From: a virus
Direction: 5' to 3' (one strand)
DNA length: 43,947 nucleotides
IMG/VR virus record: IMGVR_UViG_3300049734_000614
Location: 1-43,947 of that record
Part shown: positions 24,580 through 32,590 of the stretch, piece after piece
How the letters are laid out: each line of letters begins with the position of its first letter
How positions within the stretch are numbered: the stretch's first letter is position 1
Position numbers and translations under genes: made by a program
Notes under the pieces: model-generated
What the model saw: only the letters and a program-made list of their open reading frames with translations
What the model was told of the DNA's origin: nothing
Databases searched by the model: none

Positions 24580-24926
24580 TACTGCACCACTTCCACAACG
24601 GTCTGCCGTCGCGCCTTCCAGCTATCGCGCTCGCCCGCGTCGCTCACTTCGTAGGTCACGCCATCGATCTCCAACTGGTCGCCGCTGCGAATGTCCTCAT
24701 CATGGGGCATCTCCACGATGATCGCCGCCACGGTGCTTTCGCGGGTCGCCGCCAACTGCTCGCTGACCACCGGACGGAACACGCGTCCAATCGTTTCCCA
24801 CGTCAGCGGCGCGCCATCCACGTAGCCACCCATCTCGCCCGGCACGCGCGTCGGTCGGCGCACGATCACGGCGCTGATCATGCTGCGCTCGGCAAGGCGG
24901 CGCAGGCTGCCCATATACGCTCGCAC
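24579..24926 (-). CDS. Head closure-like protein, 115 aa
   Basis: Start GTG 24926; an internal ATG (MGSLRRLAERSM) is a possible alternative. Sequence SAVIVRRPTRVPGEMGGYVD with later VAAIIVEMPHDEDIRSGDQL and DGVTYEVSDAGERDSWK matches the small beta-barrel head-closure/stopper proteins of siphoviruses. These proteins seal the head after packaging. Positioned between connector proteins and the gp10-like gene. Confidence 0.7.
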   Translation of the reverse strand: MRAYMGSLRRLAERSMISAVIVRRPTRVPGEMGGYVDGAPLTWETIGRVFRPVVSEQLAATRESTVAAIIVEMPHDEDIRSGDQLEIDGVTYEVSDAGERDSWKARRQTVVEVVQ

Positions 24927-24929
24927 GCG

Positions 24930-25169
24930 CTAGCCCGCCGCGTCGGTCTTTGGCTCTTTTGGCGCCGCTTTCGCCTTCACTTCCACCAGCACGCCGCTCT
25001 CCAGCAACGCTTCCACCTTCGGCGTCTTGGCGACTTCCACTTCTTGGTCGCCGTACACAAGCGCCTCCCCGCCGGGATGGTCGGCATTGCGCTCGTGCAG
25101 GTGAACGTTGAGCGTGCCGGTTCCTTGATCGGGATGCTTGGCCTTGACGGTTACTAATCCTCCGGCCAT
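24930..25169 (-). CDS. Small head-tail region protein, 79 aa, paralogue of 28612-28872
   Basis: Unrecognised. It starts at ATG 25169 after AAGGAGTGTGTACCT and overlaps the previous gene end by 16 bases. The core HERNADHPGGEALVYG...KTPKVEALLESGVLVEV aligns with WERDAAHPNGEIYLVG...ETPGVLDKMATGELARV in the gene at 28612, so the two are duplicated copies. A Lys/Ala/Pro tail ends both. A possible role is a small minor capsid or connector accessory; this is unknown. Confidence 0.65.
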   Translation of the reverse strand: MAGGLVTVKAKHPDQGTGTLNVHLHERNADHPGGEALVYGDQEVEVAKTPKVEALLESGVLVEVKAKAAPKEPKTDAAG

Positions 25170-25603
25170 AGGTACACACTCCTTCCGCGCCCCGCGTACG
25201 CTAAATCGAACATCAGAGGCATTCCGGTTGGCGCCGTCGGGCTGGGCGTCACGCCCGCGCCCTCATCCAGTTCGCGATCGGCGTCGCCGCGAAGTTGACT
25301 GATCCGCTGCTCGATGCGGCTGTCGTTCACGCGCACGCGCAGGTCGCCAACCTGCTCGTCGTTCACGGCATAGTACGCGGGCAGGATGTAGGCCGCCGTG
25401 TAGAGGATCGTCGCCATCCGCAGGTGGAGCGCCGCCGTGCCTGTGGCGGATTCGGCGGTCGGCACGCGATCGATCACGTAGGCCTCGGCGCGCCCCTGGT
25501 AAATCGGACTGGCGATCACGGCGTCGGGCAGGTCGTTGGCCGTCAGGTTCACTTCGATGGCCTGGCGCACGGCGTCGTAGTCAGCCTGGATCAAGATTGG
25601 CAT
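25154..25603 (-). CDS. Head-tail connector-like protein, 149 aa
   Basis: Helical protein (YDAVRQAIEVNLTANDLPDA, HLRMATILYTAAYILPAYYA, RIEQRISQLRGDADREL) in the connector position downstream of the capsid. The pattern of a short N-terminal helix pair and a long RMATI helix fits gp6/gp15-like adaptor proteins that bind below the portal. Similarity is by pattern and context. Confidence 0.6.
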   Translation of the reverse strand: MPILIQADYDAVRQAIEVNLTANDLPDAVIASPIYQGRAEAYVIDRVPTAESATGTAALHLRMATILYTAAYILPAYYAVNDEQVGDLRVRVNDSRIEQRISQLRGDADRELDEGAGVTPSPTAPTGMPLMFDLAYAGRGRSVYLWPED

Positions 25604-25612
25604 CCGGTCCTC

Positions 25613-25978
25613 CTACGCGGCCACGCGCGTCACATCGGGCGCGACGGCCAGCAGGCCGCGCCAAACCGTGGTGATCCGTCCGTTCGTTTCCACAAGCTGC
25701 ACGTCCGCCGTCAGCAGGTTCGGCACGGCAATCGCCTCCGTATCGGCGGGATCGATGGTAATGAGCGCGAGTCCGTTCGGACCATCCGTTATCACGACGC
25801 CCGGCGTGGCGCCATCGCTGCGCTTCTGAATCGGCGCGTCCTCATCAGGGTCAGCGGCGCGATATTTTGCCGTGAAGATCAGCAGGCCGGTGGAAATGTC
25901 GATCGGCGCGCCATCGCGCACGATCGTCAAATCAAATTCACCACTATCGCCGCGCGTCATCGTGAGCCGTTCAGTCAT
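25613..25978 (-). CDS. BppU-N-like beta-sandwich virion protein, 121 aa
   Basis: Opens MTERLTMTRGDSGEFDLTIV and continues RDGAPIDISTGLLIFTAKYR, then VVITDGPNGLALITIDPAD. This is the pattern of BppU N-terminal-like/Ig-like domains that attach accessory proteins to phage particles (MxRGDxxxxxxxVxxDGxPxDLSGxxxxFTaK). It starts within the end of the 615-residue repeat protein gene, so it may act as that protein's partner or anchor. Confidence 0.65.
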   Translation of the reverse strand: MTERLTMTRGDSGEFDLTIVRDGAPIDISTGLLIFTAKYRAADPDEDAPIQKRSDGATPGVVITDGPNGLALITIDPADTEAIAVPNLLTADVQLVETNGRITTVWRGLLAVAPDVTRVAA

Positions 25979-27818
25979 TGCGTATACTCCCTACCGCCTG
26001 CGGCGTGGGCGTCAGATCGCTTTCCGCCGCTGGCCTCGCCGTTACTGTACCGTTCACGGTGCGTGGCGTGAGGGCGCTGCCAGTCGCATCCCGTTTCACC
26101 AGAGTCGCCGTCGCCAATGGCCGTTGGACAAGCGTCGCCGTCGCTGGTGGAATGTAGGTGCGGCCAGGCAGTCGCCCGAATACTGCGCCCAGCGGCGTCA
26201 GCATCGCGCCCAGGCGATGGAACAAGGTTCGTGTGAGTGCGGTCGTCGGCGTGATGGCGCCAACGCGATGAATGCGCGGCAGTCGCGCAACACTGGCCGC
26301 AAGACCAATCGCGCCGCCCAGGGCATGCTGAATTGCGGCGCCCGTGAACCCTGCTGGCGTCAGGGACGCGCCGCGCGCCGCGTAAACGCCGCGTCGGGTA
26401 ATTGCGGCGACGGGCGTGAGGACGGCGCCGACGGCGGCTTCGTAGATCGTTCCGCCAGGCGAACCAGGAACGAACGATCCCGCCGCCGACGCTATCGGGC
26501 TGATCGCGCCAGCCAAACCACGCCGTACACGTCGGCTTAGGGCGCTTCCAGGGGCGATTCCGGCGATTCTGGCCGCACGCACGCGCCGTAGCACGATCCC
26601 ACTCGGCGCCAGCGCAGCGGCGAGGGAATGCCGCACGCGCCGAACGACTGTTGCGGCGGGCGTGAGGCCAGCGCCCACGCTCGCTTCGTAGATCACGCCG
26701 CCCGGCGAGCCGGAAACGAACGACCCGGCGGCGGTCGCGCTCGGCGTGAGCGCGGAAGCAAGGGCGTCGCGCACGCGGCGAACAAGCGCCCCAACCGGCG
26801 TCAGCGCGGCCAGGGTCGGTTTCTGGACGATCCGAACAAGTGTTCTTGTCGGGGTCAAACCTGCCGAAAGCACAGCGCGCACGACCGATCGGGCCGTGAC
26901 GGTTGTGGATGGCGTCAGCGCAGCGGCAAGGGCGTCCCGCACTTTCCGCAGTACGGTCGCTGTTGGAGGAAGCGCGGCGGTCAGGCTGTGCTTTACAAGG
27001 CCGCGTTCCGCCGCCGTTGGCGTGAGTCCCGCCGTGCGCCTGGTGTGGACTTCGCCTGCGAGGGCGCCGGTCGGCGTGAGTCCGCCGCCAACAGACGACG
27101 GCGTGATCGTGCCACCCGCCGCCTCGTAGAAGGCGACCAGGATGCTGGCGCTGTCGAAGTTGCCCTGATCGGGGTCGGTGGTTTGGCTGGTCGCCGTGGC
27201 GATGCGGTACTCGCCGCGCGCGCACTGGTTGGTGGCGCTCGCGCCGCCGGTCGATTTCGCGTTCGTGACCGTGAAGGCCGTGAAGTTTGTGGACGCAACG
27301 TATGAGTCGGATGACGTTTCACAGGAGGAGCCGCGTATCCACAGATATTCGCGACTCGTCAGGCCGGAAAGCGTCAGCGAGGGAAGGTTGATCCCATCGC
27401 CCTGCACCGTGTTCGCGCCGCCGACGCTGATCGTCGTGCTGGCGCCCTTGGTGAAGGCCCAATGGGTCGCGGCGCGAGCATCCAGATTGGCGGCGAAGCT
27501 GACCGAGATCGTGCCGCCGCTATTGAGCGTGGAGGTGGCGACAACGTACCAGATCGAGCAGATCGTGCCGCCCGGCAGGGTTTGGCCGGACTGCCCGTTC
27601 TGGTGCTCCGCCGCCTTGGACCAGGTGTTCCCGGCGCTGTCCGTGACGCTGCTGACGATGTTCTGATCGCCGTCGCTGGTGTTGGTGTTGTCCAGCGCCA
27701 GGACGATGACGCCAAGCTCGCCCGCATTGAGGACGCCGGTGGTCGTGATCGTCCAGGAGTTATTCGCGCCGGGCTTTTGGCCAGCGACCCCCATCGACCT
27801 GGCGGACGCGAGCGCCAC
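25971..27818 (-). CDS. Repeat-containing virion protein with LTP repeats, 615 aa
   Basis: Two-part protein. Residues 1-235 are a beta-sandwich (GELGVIVLALDNTNTSDGDQ, ICSIWYVVATSTLNSGGTI, ASILVAFYEAAGG), resembling modules on phage surface proteins. Residues 236-600 are a run of about fifteen degenerate repeats of roughly 20-24 residues built on (A/G)xLTPxATxxRRVRxxLA, interrupted twice by GSPGG-x-IYEA spacers. Repeats are basic and alternate hydrophobic and Arg positions, so they may form a solenoid or bind nucleic acid or the capsid. GTG start directly follows the previous stop. It lies among head-tail connector genes, an unusual place for a repeat protein. Function unknown. Confidence 0.7.
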   Translation of the reverse strand: MALASARSMGVAGQKPGANNSWTITTTGVLNAGELGVIVLALDNTNTSDGDQNIVSSVTDSAGNTWSKAAEHQNGQSGQTLPGGTICSIWYVVATSTLNSGGTISVSFAANLDARAATHWAFTKGASTTISVGGANTVQGDGINLPSLTLSGLTSREYLWIRGSSCETSSDSYVASTNFTAFTVTNAKSTGGASATNQCARGEYRIATATSQTTDPDQGNFDSASILVAFYEAAGGTITPSSVGGGLTPTGALAGEVHTRRTAGLTPTAAERGLVKHSLTAALPPTATVLRKVRDALAAALTPSTTVTARSVVRAVLSAGLTPTRTLVRIVQKPTLAALTPVGALVRRVRDALASALTPSATAAGSFVSGSPGGVIYEASVGAGLTPAATVVRRVRHSLAAALAPSGIVLRRVRAARIAGIAPGSALSRRVRRGLAGAISPIASAAGSFVPGSPGGTIYEAAVGAVLTPVAAITRRGVYAARGASLTPAGFTGAAIQHALGGAIGLAASVARLPRIHRVGAITPTTALTRTLFHRLGAMLTPLGAVFGRLPGRTYIPPATATLVQRPLATATLVKRDATGSALTPRTVNGTVTARPAAESDLTPTPQAVGSIRND

Positions 27819-28493
27819 TTAGCCGCCGCTGGTGAGCGTTAGCTGCCACGTCCATTCCACGCCGTCGCCTGCCGCGCCATCCAGCGTGTAGGGGCCGACC
27901 AAGCTGCGGTCGAGCATGACGCCGCCGCCCGTGGCCGACTGGTTGAACAGGCCATGCTCGCGGACGGCGGGCGTGCCGCTGTCCACTGTGACGGTGGCCA
28001 AGGATTGGTAGATGTTCGCGGACGGCTGACTTTGCGCTCCGGCGCCGCGCACGTTGCTTGTGTACTCGGTGGTTAGCTCCGTCACCAGGGCGGTTTGCGA
28101 CGCGGCCTCGGCGGTGCTGCCGGTGCCCATCGCGTGATAGTTGAAGTTCTCTAGCTCGAAGGTGTTTGTGAAGGCGTCCACCATCGCTTCGACGCCCGCC
28201 GTGGTCATCACCTTCGTGGCCACCAGGCCATATGGCTCGCGCACAACCGCCTGTTCGCCCGTCACCCGCAAGACCGAACCTCGAATGACGGTTGCGAACA
28301 GACGCGTCTCGAAGATGGCGATGCTGCGCAAGCGATCCAGCACGTCAAGCACTGCGTCACGATCGCCGGTCTGGATCAAGCGCAGAATTGCGGCGCCTAA
28401 TCCAGTGCGGGGGCGATACCCGTTCAGCGCCCGTCGAAGCTCGGCATCTTGCAGCCAGTGGTCGCGAATGCTGACCTGGGGGATCGTGATCAT
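27819..28493 (-). CDS. Virion structural protein, 224 aa
   Basis: ATG 28493 overlaps the stop of a 39-residue gene (TGATG), preferred over a longer upstream reading. The N-terminus is helical (DAELRRALNGYRPRTGLGAA, RDAVLDVLDRLRSIAIFETR). The remainder is beta-rich (IRGSVLRVTGEQAVVREPYG, NFNYHAMGTGSTAEAASQTA, REHGLFNQSATGGGVMLDRS). The GTGS...A...Q...L pattern followed by EHGLF is common in phage coat or tail-like proteins of unknown role. Adjacent to the repeat protein. Confidence 0.6.
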   Translation of the reverse strand: MITIPQVSIRDHWLQDAELRRALNGYRPRTGLGAAILRLIQTGDRDAVLDVLDRLRSIAIFETRLFATVIRGSVLRVTGEQAVVREPYGLVATKVMTTAGVEAMVDAFTNTFELENFNYHAMGTGSTAEAASQTALVTELTTEYTSNVRGAGAQSQPSANIYQSLATVTVDSGTPAVREHGLFNQSATGGGVMLDRSLVGPYTLDGAAGDGVEWTWQLTLTSGG

Positions 28494-28609
28494 CGCTTCC
28501 CTCGCAGCTTTTGAAGCCATCGCCACAGCCAGGATCGACGGCGCCACGGGCCACGGATCACGCGCCCGCGCACGTCGCCGCCAACGCCGACGTTGCACTC
28601 GATCGTCAC
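28490..28609 (-). CDS. Tiny basic protein, 39 aa
   Basis: Starts at GTG 28609, two bases after the preceding stop, and ends in a TGA that overlaps the next gene's ATG. The product has ECNVGVGGDVRGRVIRGPW followed by a Trp/Arg-rich tail (RRRSWLWRWLQKLRGKR), an amphipathic basic helix. Start/stop coupling on both sides supports translation. Function unknown; it might be membrane- or nucleic-acid-binding. Confidence 0.5.
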   Translation of the reverse strand: MTIECNVGVGGDVRGRVIRGPWRRRSWLWRWLQKLRGKR

Positions 28610-28611
28610 GG

Positions 28612-28872
28612 TTACTTCTTCGGCGCGGTTCCGCTGGAGTCGGTCGCCGCTGGCGCCGCTTCCTTGCTTCCCACTCGCGCCAGTTCGCCGGTCGCCATCT
28701 TGTCCAGCACGCCGGGCGTTTCGCCCACTTCGGTCACTTTTGGCTTGCCGTCCACTTCTTCGCCGCCGACCAGATAAATCTCGCCATTGGGGTGCGCCGC
28801 GTCGCGCTCCCACAGAATCACCTGATCCTTCACGGCCTTCGGGCCGGAAACGACTTGAATCGTGTCTGCCAT
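28612..28872 (-). CDS. Small capsid-region protein, 86 aa, paralogue of 24930-25169
   Basis: Starts MADTIQVVSGPKAVKDQVIL after GGAGGCGATA. The core VILWERDAAHPNGEIYLVGG and the later ETPGVLDKMATGELARV parallel the 79-residue protein at 24930. A Lys/Ala/Ser/Pro tail follows. It is the first gene after the capsid terminator. Function unknown; a duplicated small head or connector accessory is the best guess. Confidence 0.65.
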   Translation of the reverse strand: MADTIQVVSGPKAVKDQVILWERDAAHPNGEIYLVGGEEVDGKPKVTEVGETPGVLDKMATGELARVGSKEAAPAATDSSGTAPKK

Positions 28873-28885
28873 TATCGCCTCCTAG

Positions 28886-28937
28886 AAAACAGCCGAGCGT
28901 GGCATGCGCAGGTGGGGTAGGCGTCCACGCTCGGCTG
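28886..28937 (-). terminator. Rho-independent terminator after the major capsid gene
   Basis: Perfect 13-bp inverted repeat CAGCCGAGCGTGG/CCACGCTCGGCTG (28890-28902, 28925-28937) with a 22-base loop, followed on the minus strand by TTTT. It sits 17 bases beyond the capsid gene stop. It probably limits read-through so that capsid is made in excess. Confidence 0.75.
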
Positions 28938-28953
28938 AGTCTATACGGAATGC

Positions 28954-30162
28954 TTACGCGGCGAGGTTCAAAATCTTTGTAGCCGTTTGTTTCATCACCT
29001 GATAGCCCTCCACTTCCGTGAAGAAGATGGCCTCGGTTTGTCGCCGGATGTACCGTTCGGTTTCTTCGATGTCCGCGCCGATCTCGAACACCCGCTCGAC
29101 GGCGGCGCGGCGGTCGAAGCCGATGATCTTGTCGGAAGGCGCGTCGTCGGTGATGCCGTAGCGGATGCCGTCCGAAAGTCGATCTTCGATCGGCGTCAGC
29201 GGCTCCACGATTCCCGGCGGCAGCACCGTCACGGCCTGGTTCTGACTGCCCGTGTTCAGCACCAATCGCTTCGCCATCGGGCCTGACTCGGCCAGAATGG
29301 TGGTCATCTGGTACGGGTTGCGCCAGAGCAGCTTGAAGGCGATCCAGGCGTTCAGCGTCAGGTTTTGCGCGGTGGTCGCGCTGTCCAGCGCGGTCAGGTT
29401 GTAGCTTGTGGCGGCGGTTCCGGCGTTGCCGTCGCCGTTCACCATCACGTCCAGCACCGTGGCGACCTTATCCACTTCGTTCTGCACGGAAACAAGCTCG
29501 ACTATGGTGGCCACGCGATCCAGGCTTTCGCGCCGCATCACTTCGTAGGTGAACTCGACGCCGCGACCGTACTTGTAGAGATTGATCGCGCGTTGGCCGA
29601 CCATCACCTGGATCACCGGGATGTTCGCCGCTTCGGCGACGCGGCTCATGCGCTTCGCCGCCGCCGCTGGCTCCGTCAGATAGGTGCTGCGGAACACGTT
29701 GCCCTGAATGCCGCGACTGTTCGCGATCACTTCGGACAAGGGGATTGCGGGACGGAACCCATCCTGGCGCAGCACGCTGTCGTCCGCGTAGGGACGCAGC
29801 GACGATCCAACCACCGAATCCAGGCTGGTCATCGCGCGCGTGCGCGGCGACTCCTTCGCGCGCCGCGCCACACGGAAGCACCATTCCGGGAACAAGGCGC
29901 GGACCTGATCGTTCTGGTTGAACGCCTCGAACGTGTCCGCATAGATGCCAAGCTCCGGGATCGATCGTGAAACGATGCCGGACTCTTTCATCAACCGTCC
30001 AAAGGCGTCAAGCTCGCCACGATCGCCGCCTTCGGTCGGGTTCAGCACGTCAAGCCACTGACTGAGGCTGCGATTGTGCGTTTTCGCGTCCCGGTACATC
30101 TGCGGTCCTACATTCTCGTAGAGTTCGCGGATGCCCACCGTGGTCACCTGGAGTTGTGGCAT
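28954..30162 (-). CDS. Major capsid protein, 402 aa
   Basis: HK97-fold-like major head protein. ATG 30162 was chosen for its AAAGGGAGAAGGAACG site. It lies downstream of the protease and decoration genes and upstream of connectors, the standard order, and is isolated by a terminator. N-terminal helices (TVGIRELYENVGPQMYRDAK, RSLSQWLDVLNP) could be a delta-type scaffold region. Later stretches YGRGVEFTYEVMRRESLDRV, ALDSATTAQNLTLNAWIAFK and EIGADIEETERYIRRQTEAI fit the spine helix and A-domain of phage capsids. There is no separate scaffold gene; the protease C-terminus may serve that role. Confidence 0.85.
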   Translation of the reverse strand: MPQLQVTTVGIRELYENVGPQMYRDAKTHNRSLSQWLDVLNPTEGGDRGELDAFGRLMKESGIVSRSIPELGIYADTFEAFNQNDQVRALFPEWCFRVARRAKESPRTRAMTSLDSVVGSSLRPYADDSVLRQDGFRPAIPLSEVIANSRGIQGNVFRSTYLTEPAAAAKRMSRVAEAANIPVIQVMVGQRAINLYKYGRGVEFTYEVMRRESLDRVATIVELVSVQNEVDKVATVLDVMVNGDGNAGTAATSYNLTALDSATTAQNLTLNAWIAFKLLWRNPYQMTTILAESGPMAKRLVLNTGSQNQAVTVLPPGIVEPLTPIEDRLSDGIRYGITDDAPSDKIIGFDRRAAVERVFEIGADIEETERYIRRQTEAIFFTEVEGYQVMKQTATKILNLAA

Positions 30163-30181
30163 CGTTCCTTCTCCCTTTCGC

Positions 30182-30607
30182 CTACAGCAGCACCCAGACG
30201 TTTGCCGTATCCGTGGCGTCGATGATTCGACCACGCGCGACCGCAAGCTCTGCGGCGGTGGCGCTCGCCACGCCACGGATATAGCCCGGCGCGGCGGTGT
30301 CCAGATCGCCCACGATCCCCAGGCCCAGCGTCAGCAACGCGCCCGTGCCCGCTGGCAGTTGGACGTAGCCGTGCGTCTGCACCGTGGCCTTGCCATCCGC
30401 CTCCACAAGCAGCAGCTTGCCTTGCACGTCGCTGCCATCGGTGGTCAGGCCGACAGTTTTCGCGGCGGTCAGCTTGACGGCTTTGCCCACCGCCGCGCTG
30501 CCCCCCGTCGCCGTGGCGCTGTAGACGATGCTCGTGCCGTCGATTGTGAAGGTTTCTGCCTCGTACTGGATGCCCGAATAGTCGAGCGTTGCGCGTGGAT
30601 CGGTCAT
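30182..30607 (-). CDS. Head decoration / capsid stabilising protein, 141 aa
   Basis: Small beta-rich protein between protease and capsid genes. Pattern TIDGTSIVYSATATGGSAAV, GKAVKLTAAKTVGLTTDGSD, VQGKLLLVEADGKATVQTHG, YVQLPAG matches capsid cement proteins (DUF2190/gpD-like) that bind the outer face of the expanded head. Directly upstream of the capsid gene and likely made with it. Confidence 0.75.
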   Translation of the reverse strand: MTDPRATLDYSGIQYEAETFTIDGTSIVYSATATGGSAAVGKAVKLTAAKTVGLTTDGSDVQGKLLLVEADGKATVQTHGYVQLPAGTGALLTLGLGIVGDLDTAAPGYIRGVASATAAELAVARGRIIDATDTANVWVLL

Positions 30608-30623
30608 CGATTCCTCCTACTGC

Positions 30624-31940
30624 TTAGGCGCGATACGCCAGATCGGGCAGCACAGCGATGGATGCTTTCTCGTTGGGAGCAAGCGGCGCCGCCGCTTCCT
30701 CGGTGGTTTGCCGTCCCTTCGTGAACAGGTCGTCGGCGTCGGATTGCCATCCGGCGCGATGGAGCTTGATCTCGGCAAGATCCAGCTTTTGCAGCATGCC
30801 GCGCCACTGTTCCGTCGGGAATTTCGCGCCCTTGGCGCGCACGCCCTCGGCAAGCGCGTCCTCGATCAGATCGACGCGATAGGCGGCGCCCACGTCCGCC
30901 AGGGGACGCAATCGCTGCAATTCCGTCACCACCCATTCCAGATCGACGCCTTCCGGCGCTCCGGCGCGGGTCAGCAGTTCGCGGATCGCGACTTCGTCCA
31001 TTTCTTCCCCCAGGGCAATCTTGTCGCGTTCGACGGCGCGCGGCGCCGGAAGAACCGGCGCTTCTTCGCCTGCATCAAGCGTAGCGGGCGGCGGATCGGC
31101 GGGCTGCTCGTTAGCCAGCGGCTCGTCGTCAACCATCACGCCTTCAATCGTGACGGCGCCGGATGTTGTGATGGCGACGGGATGAACATCCGACAGCGCC
31201 AGGCGCATCCGAAAACGCGAATCGAGCGCCTTCGCGTCCTTCTTCGTCAGCGCGCCGCTTTCCAGCAAGCGATAGGCTTTGTCTATCATTGCGCCGGGAC
31301 ACGCGCCCTTGTACACGATGGAAAACTCGGAAAGACGCGCATCTTCCACGAGGCCGATCGCCTGTACCGGCTCATCTTCGCCGTTGACGTCGTACGTCAC
31401 GCCGGGGAAATGCTCGCAGACTGTGCGGAAGCCGAACATGTCCTGATTGCAGATCGAGCAGACGATTCTGCCGCCGTGAAAGCCAATGGACACGTCGCGC
31501 AGCACGCCGCCGCGTATCCCGGCGATCAGGTCGTTCGTGTTGACGACGCCGTTGCTCCAATCGCTCAGCAGATAGGCTTCGGCCACGGTATGCGCCGGGT
31601 GGGCGCGTCGGTTGTGGATGAACGTGCCCAGCACGCTGCGTCCGATCGGCAATTGGTCAATGTCGTGACTGTTCAGCACGGCCACGCCGCTGGAGGCGTC
31701 CCGCGCGTAGTTCTGGAGACTGCTGATCCGCATCACCGTGCCGAACGCATCCATGTGACTGACGCTGATCACGGCGCGAAGGAAAAACGGCGCGTGCTTG
31801 TCGAACACGTCGGGATCGGGCGCGGCCTGGTGGGCAAGATCCATCAACTCGACGGGCGGCGCGTCCAACCCTTGGACGTTCACGCGCAGCGGACTCCAGC
31901 GGATCACGTCTGGGATGGGTTCGGCAATCGGCGCTGTCAT
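30624..31940 (-). CDS. Prohead protease with scaffold-like C-terminus, 438 aa
   Basis: Residues about 50-220 look like a U35/S78-type prohead serine protease: AVLNSHDIDQLPIGRSVLG with His92 and LRDVSIGFHGG with Ser151 as likely catalytic residues. A Cys-rich insert CSIC (161-164), Cys175 and His177 in CEHFPG could bind zinc, as seen in some phage proteases. Residues 270-438 are acidic and helical (EEMDEVAIRELLTRAGAPEG, DLIEDALAEGVRAKGAKF), a probable internal scaffold to be cleaved during maturation. Good AGGAGGCGTATCA ribosome site. It processes the capsid precursor inside the procapsid. Confidence 0.8.
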   Translation of the reverse strand: MTAPIAEPIPDVIRWSPLRVNVQGLDAPPVELMDLAHQAAPDPDVFDKHAPFFLRAVISVSHMDAFGTVMRISSLQNYARDASSGVAVLNSHDIDQLPIGRSVLGTFIHNRRAHPAHTVAEAYLLSDWSNGVVNTNDLIAGIRGGVLRDVSIGFHGGRIVCSICNQDMFGFRTVCEHFPGVTYDVNGEDEPVQAIGLVEDARLSEFSIVYKGACPGAMIDKAYRLLESGALTKKDAKALDSRFRMRLALSDVHPVAITTSGAVTIEGVMVDDEPLANEQPADPPPATLDAGEEAPVLPAPRAVERDKIALGEEMDEVAIRELLTRAGAPEGVDLEWVVTELQRLRPLADVGAAYRVDLIEDALAEGVRAKGAKFPTEQWRGMLQKLDLAEIKLHRAGWQSDADDLFTKGRQTTEEAAAPLAPNEKASIAVLPDLAYRA

Positions 31941-31951
31941 TGATACGCCTC

Positions 31952-32131
31952 CTATTGGGGCGACTTCTGGACGTTCGGCGTCGGCTGGACGCGCAGCAGC
32001 TTTGGCATTGGCGCACGCACGAAGCTGTGCGGTCCCTCATGCCCGGCGCGGTAGGCGCACAGCACGGCTTTGCCGACCACCAGGCGCATCACGTCACAGA
32101 GCGGCGTCGGCGTGGCGGTCGGATCGGTCAC
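31952..32131 (-). CDS. Small Cys/His protein, 59 aa
   Basis: Starts at GTG 32131 with no clear ribosome site and ends just before the protease gene. It has LCDVMRLVVGKAVLCAYRAG followed by HEGPHSFVR: two Cys plus a C-x6-HEGPH element resembling short zinc-binding phage and actinobacterial proteins with a GHEGPH motif. Function unknown. The frame is coding-like and fills an otherwise empty 230-base gap. The start is uncertain. Confidence 0.5.
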   Translation of the reverse strand: MTDPTATPTPLCDVMRLVVGKAVLCAYRAGHEGPHSFVRAPMPKLLRVQPTPNVQKSPQ

Positions 32132-32178
32132 GCGGGCATGATGGGCGGCGCCGCGTGGCGGCGGCTAGGACTTACCAG

Positions 32179-32571
32179 CTATCCGGCGACAAGTGGCGGG
32201 AACCAGTCCTCATCGCCTTCCGGCGGCGACGGCGCCGATGGTTCCGGCGGAAGCGTTGGAACCGATGGAACGGCTGCAGACTGACGGTTTGGCGCGAAGC
32301 TTGGGAGCGCGATTGGCACGTCGATCTTCGTCGTGCGCACGCGGAAGTCCACGTGCTTTGGTCGCACGCCGCTGCTGACCTTCACCTGCTTGCCGCCGTC
32401 AGGAAGGTCCAACCAGCCACTTTTGCGCCAGCCTTCGCCCGAATAGAGGCGACGGATCGTGCGCTCCACCCATTCGATAGCCGCCTCTTTGGTTCCGGCG
32501 ATGACGGCCACTCGTGGCGGGCAGGCCTGGTCGCTTTCCGATTCCATGACGAGCCAGATAGTGAGGTTCAT
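32179..32571 (-). CDS. Unknown protein near portal, 130 aa
   Basis: MNLTIWLVMESESDQACPPR then VAVIAGTKEAAIEWVERTIR: an alpha/beta start with a small central domain (WLDLPDGGKQVKVSSGVRPK) and a Pro/Ser-rich disordered tail (PSVPTLPPEPSAPSPPEGDE). Not recognised. Placed between portal and protease, where phages often carry small accessory genes. No catalytic residues seen. Confidence 0.6.
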   Translation of the reverse strand: MNLTIWLVMESESDQACPPRVAVIAGTKEAAIEWVERTIRRLYSGEGWRKSGWLDLPDGGKQVKVSSGVRPKHVDFRVRTTKIDVPIALPSFAPNRQSAAVPSVPTLPPEPSAPSPPEGDEDWFPPLVAG

Positions 32572-32590
32572 GGCTGCTCGTTCCGATCGT

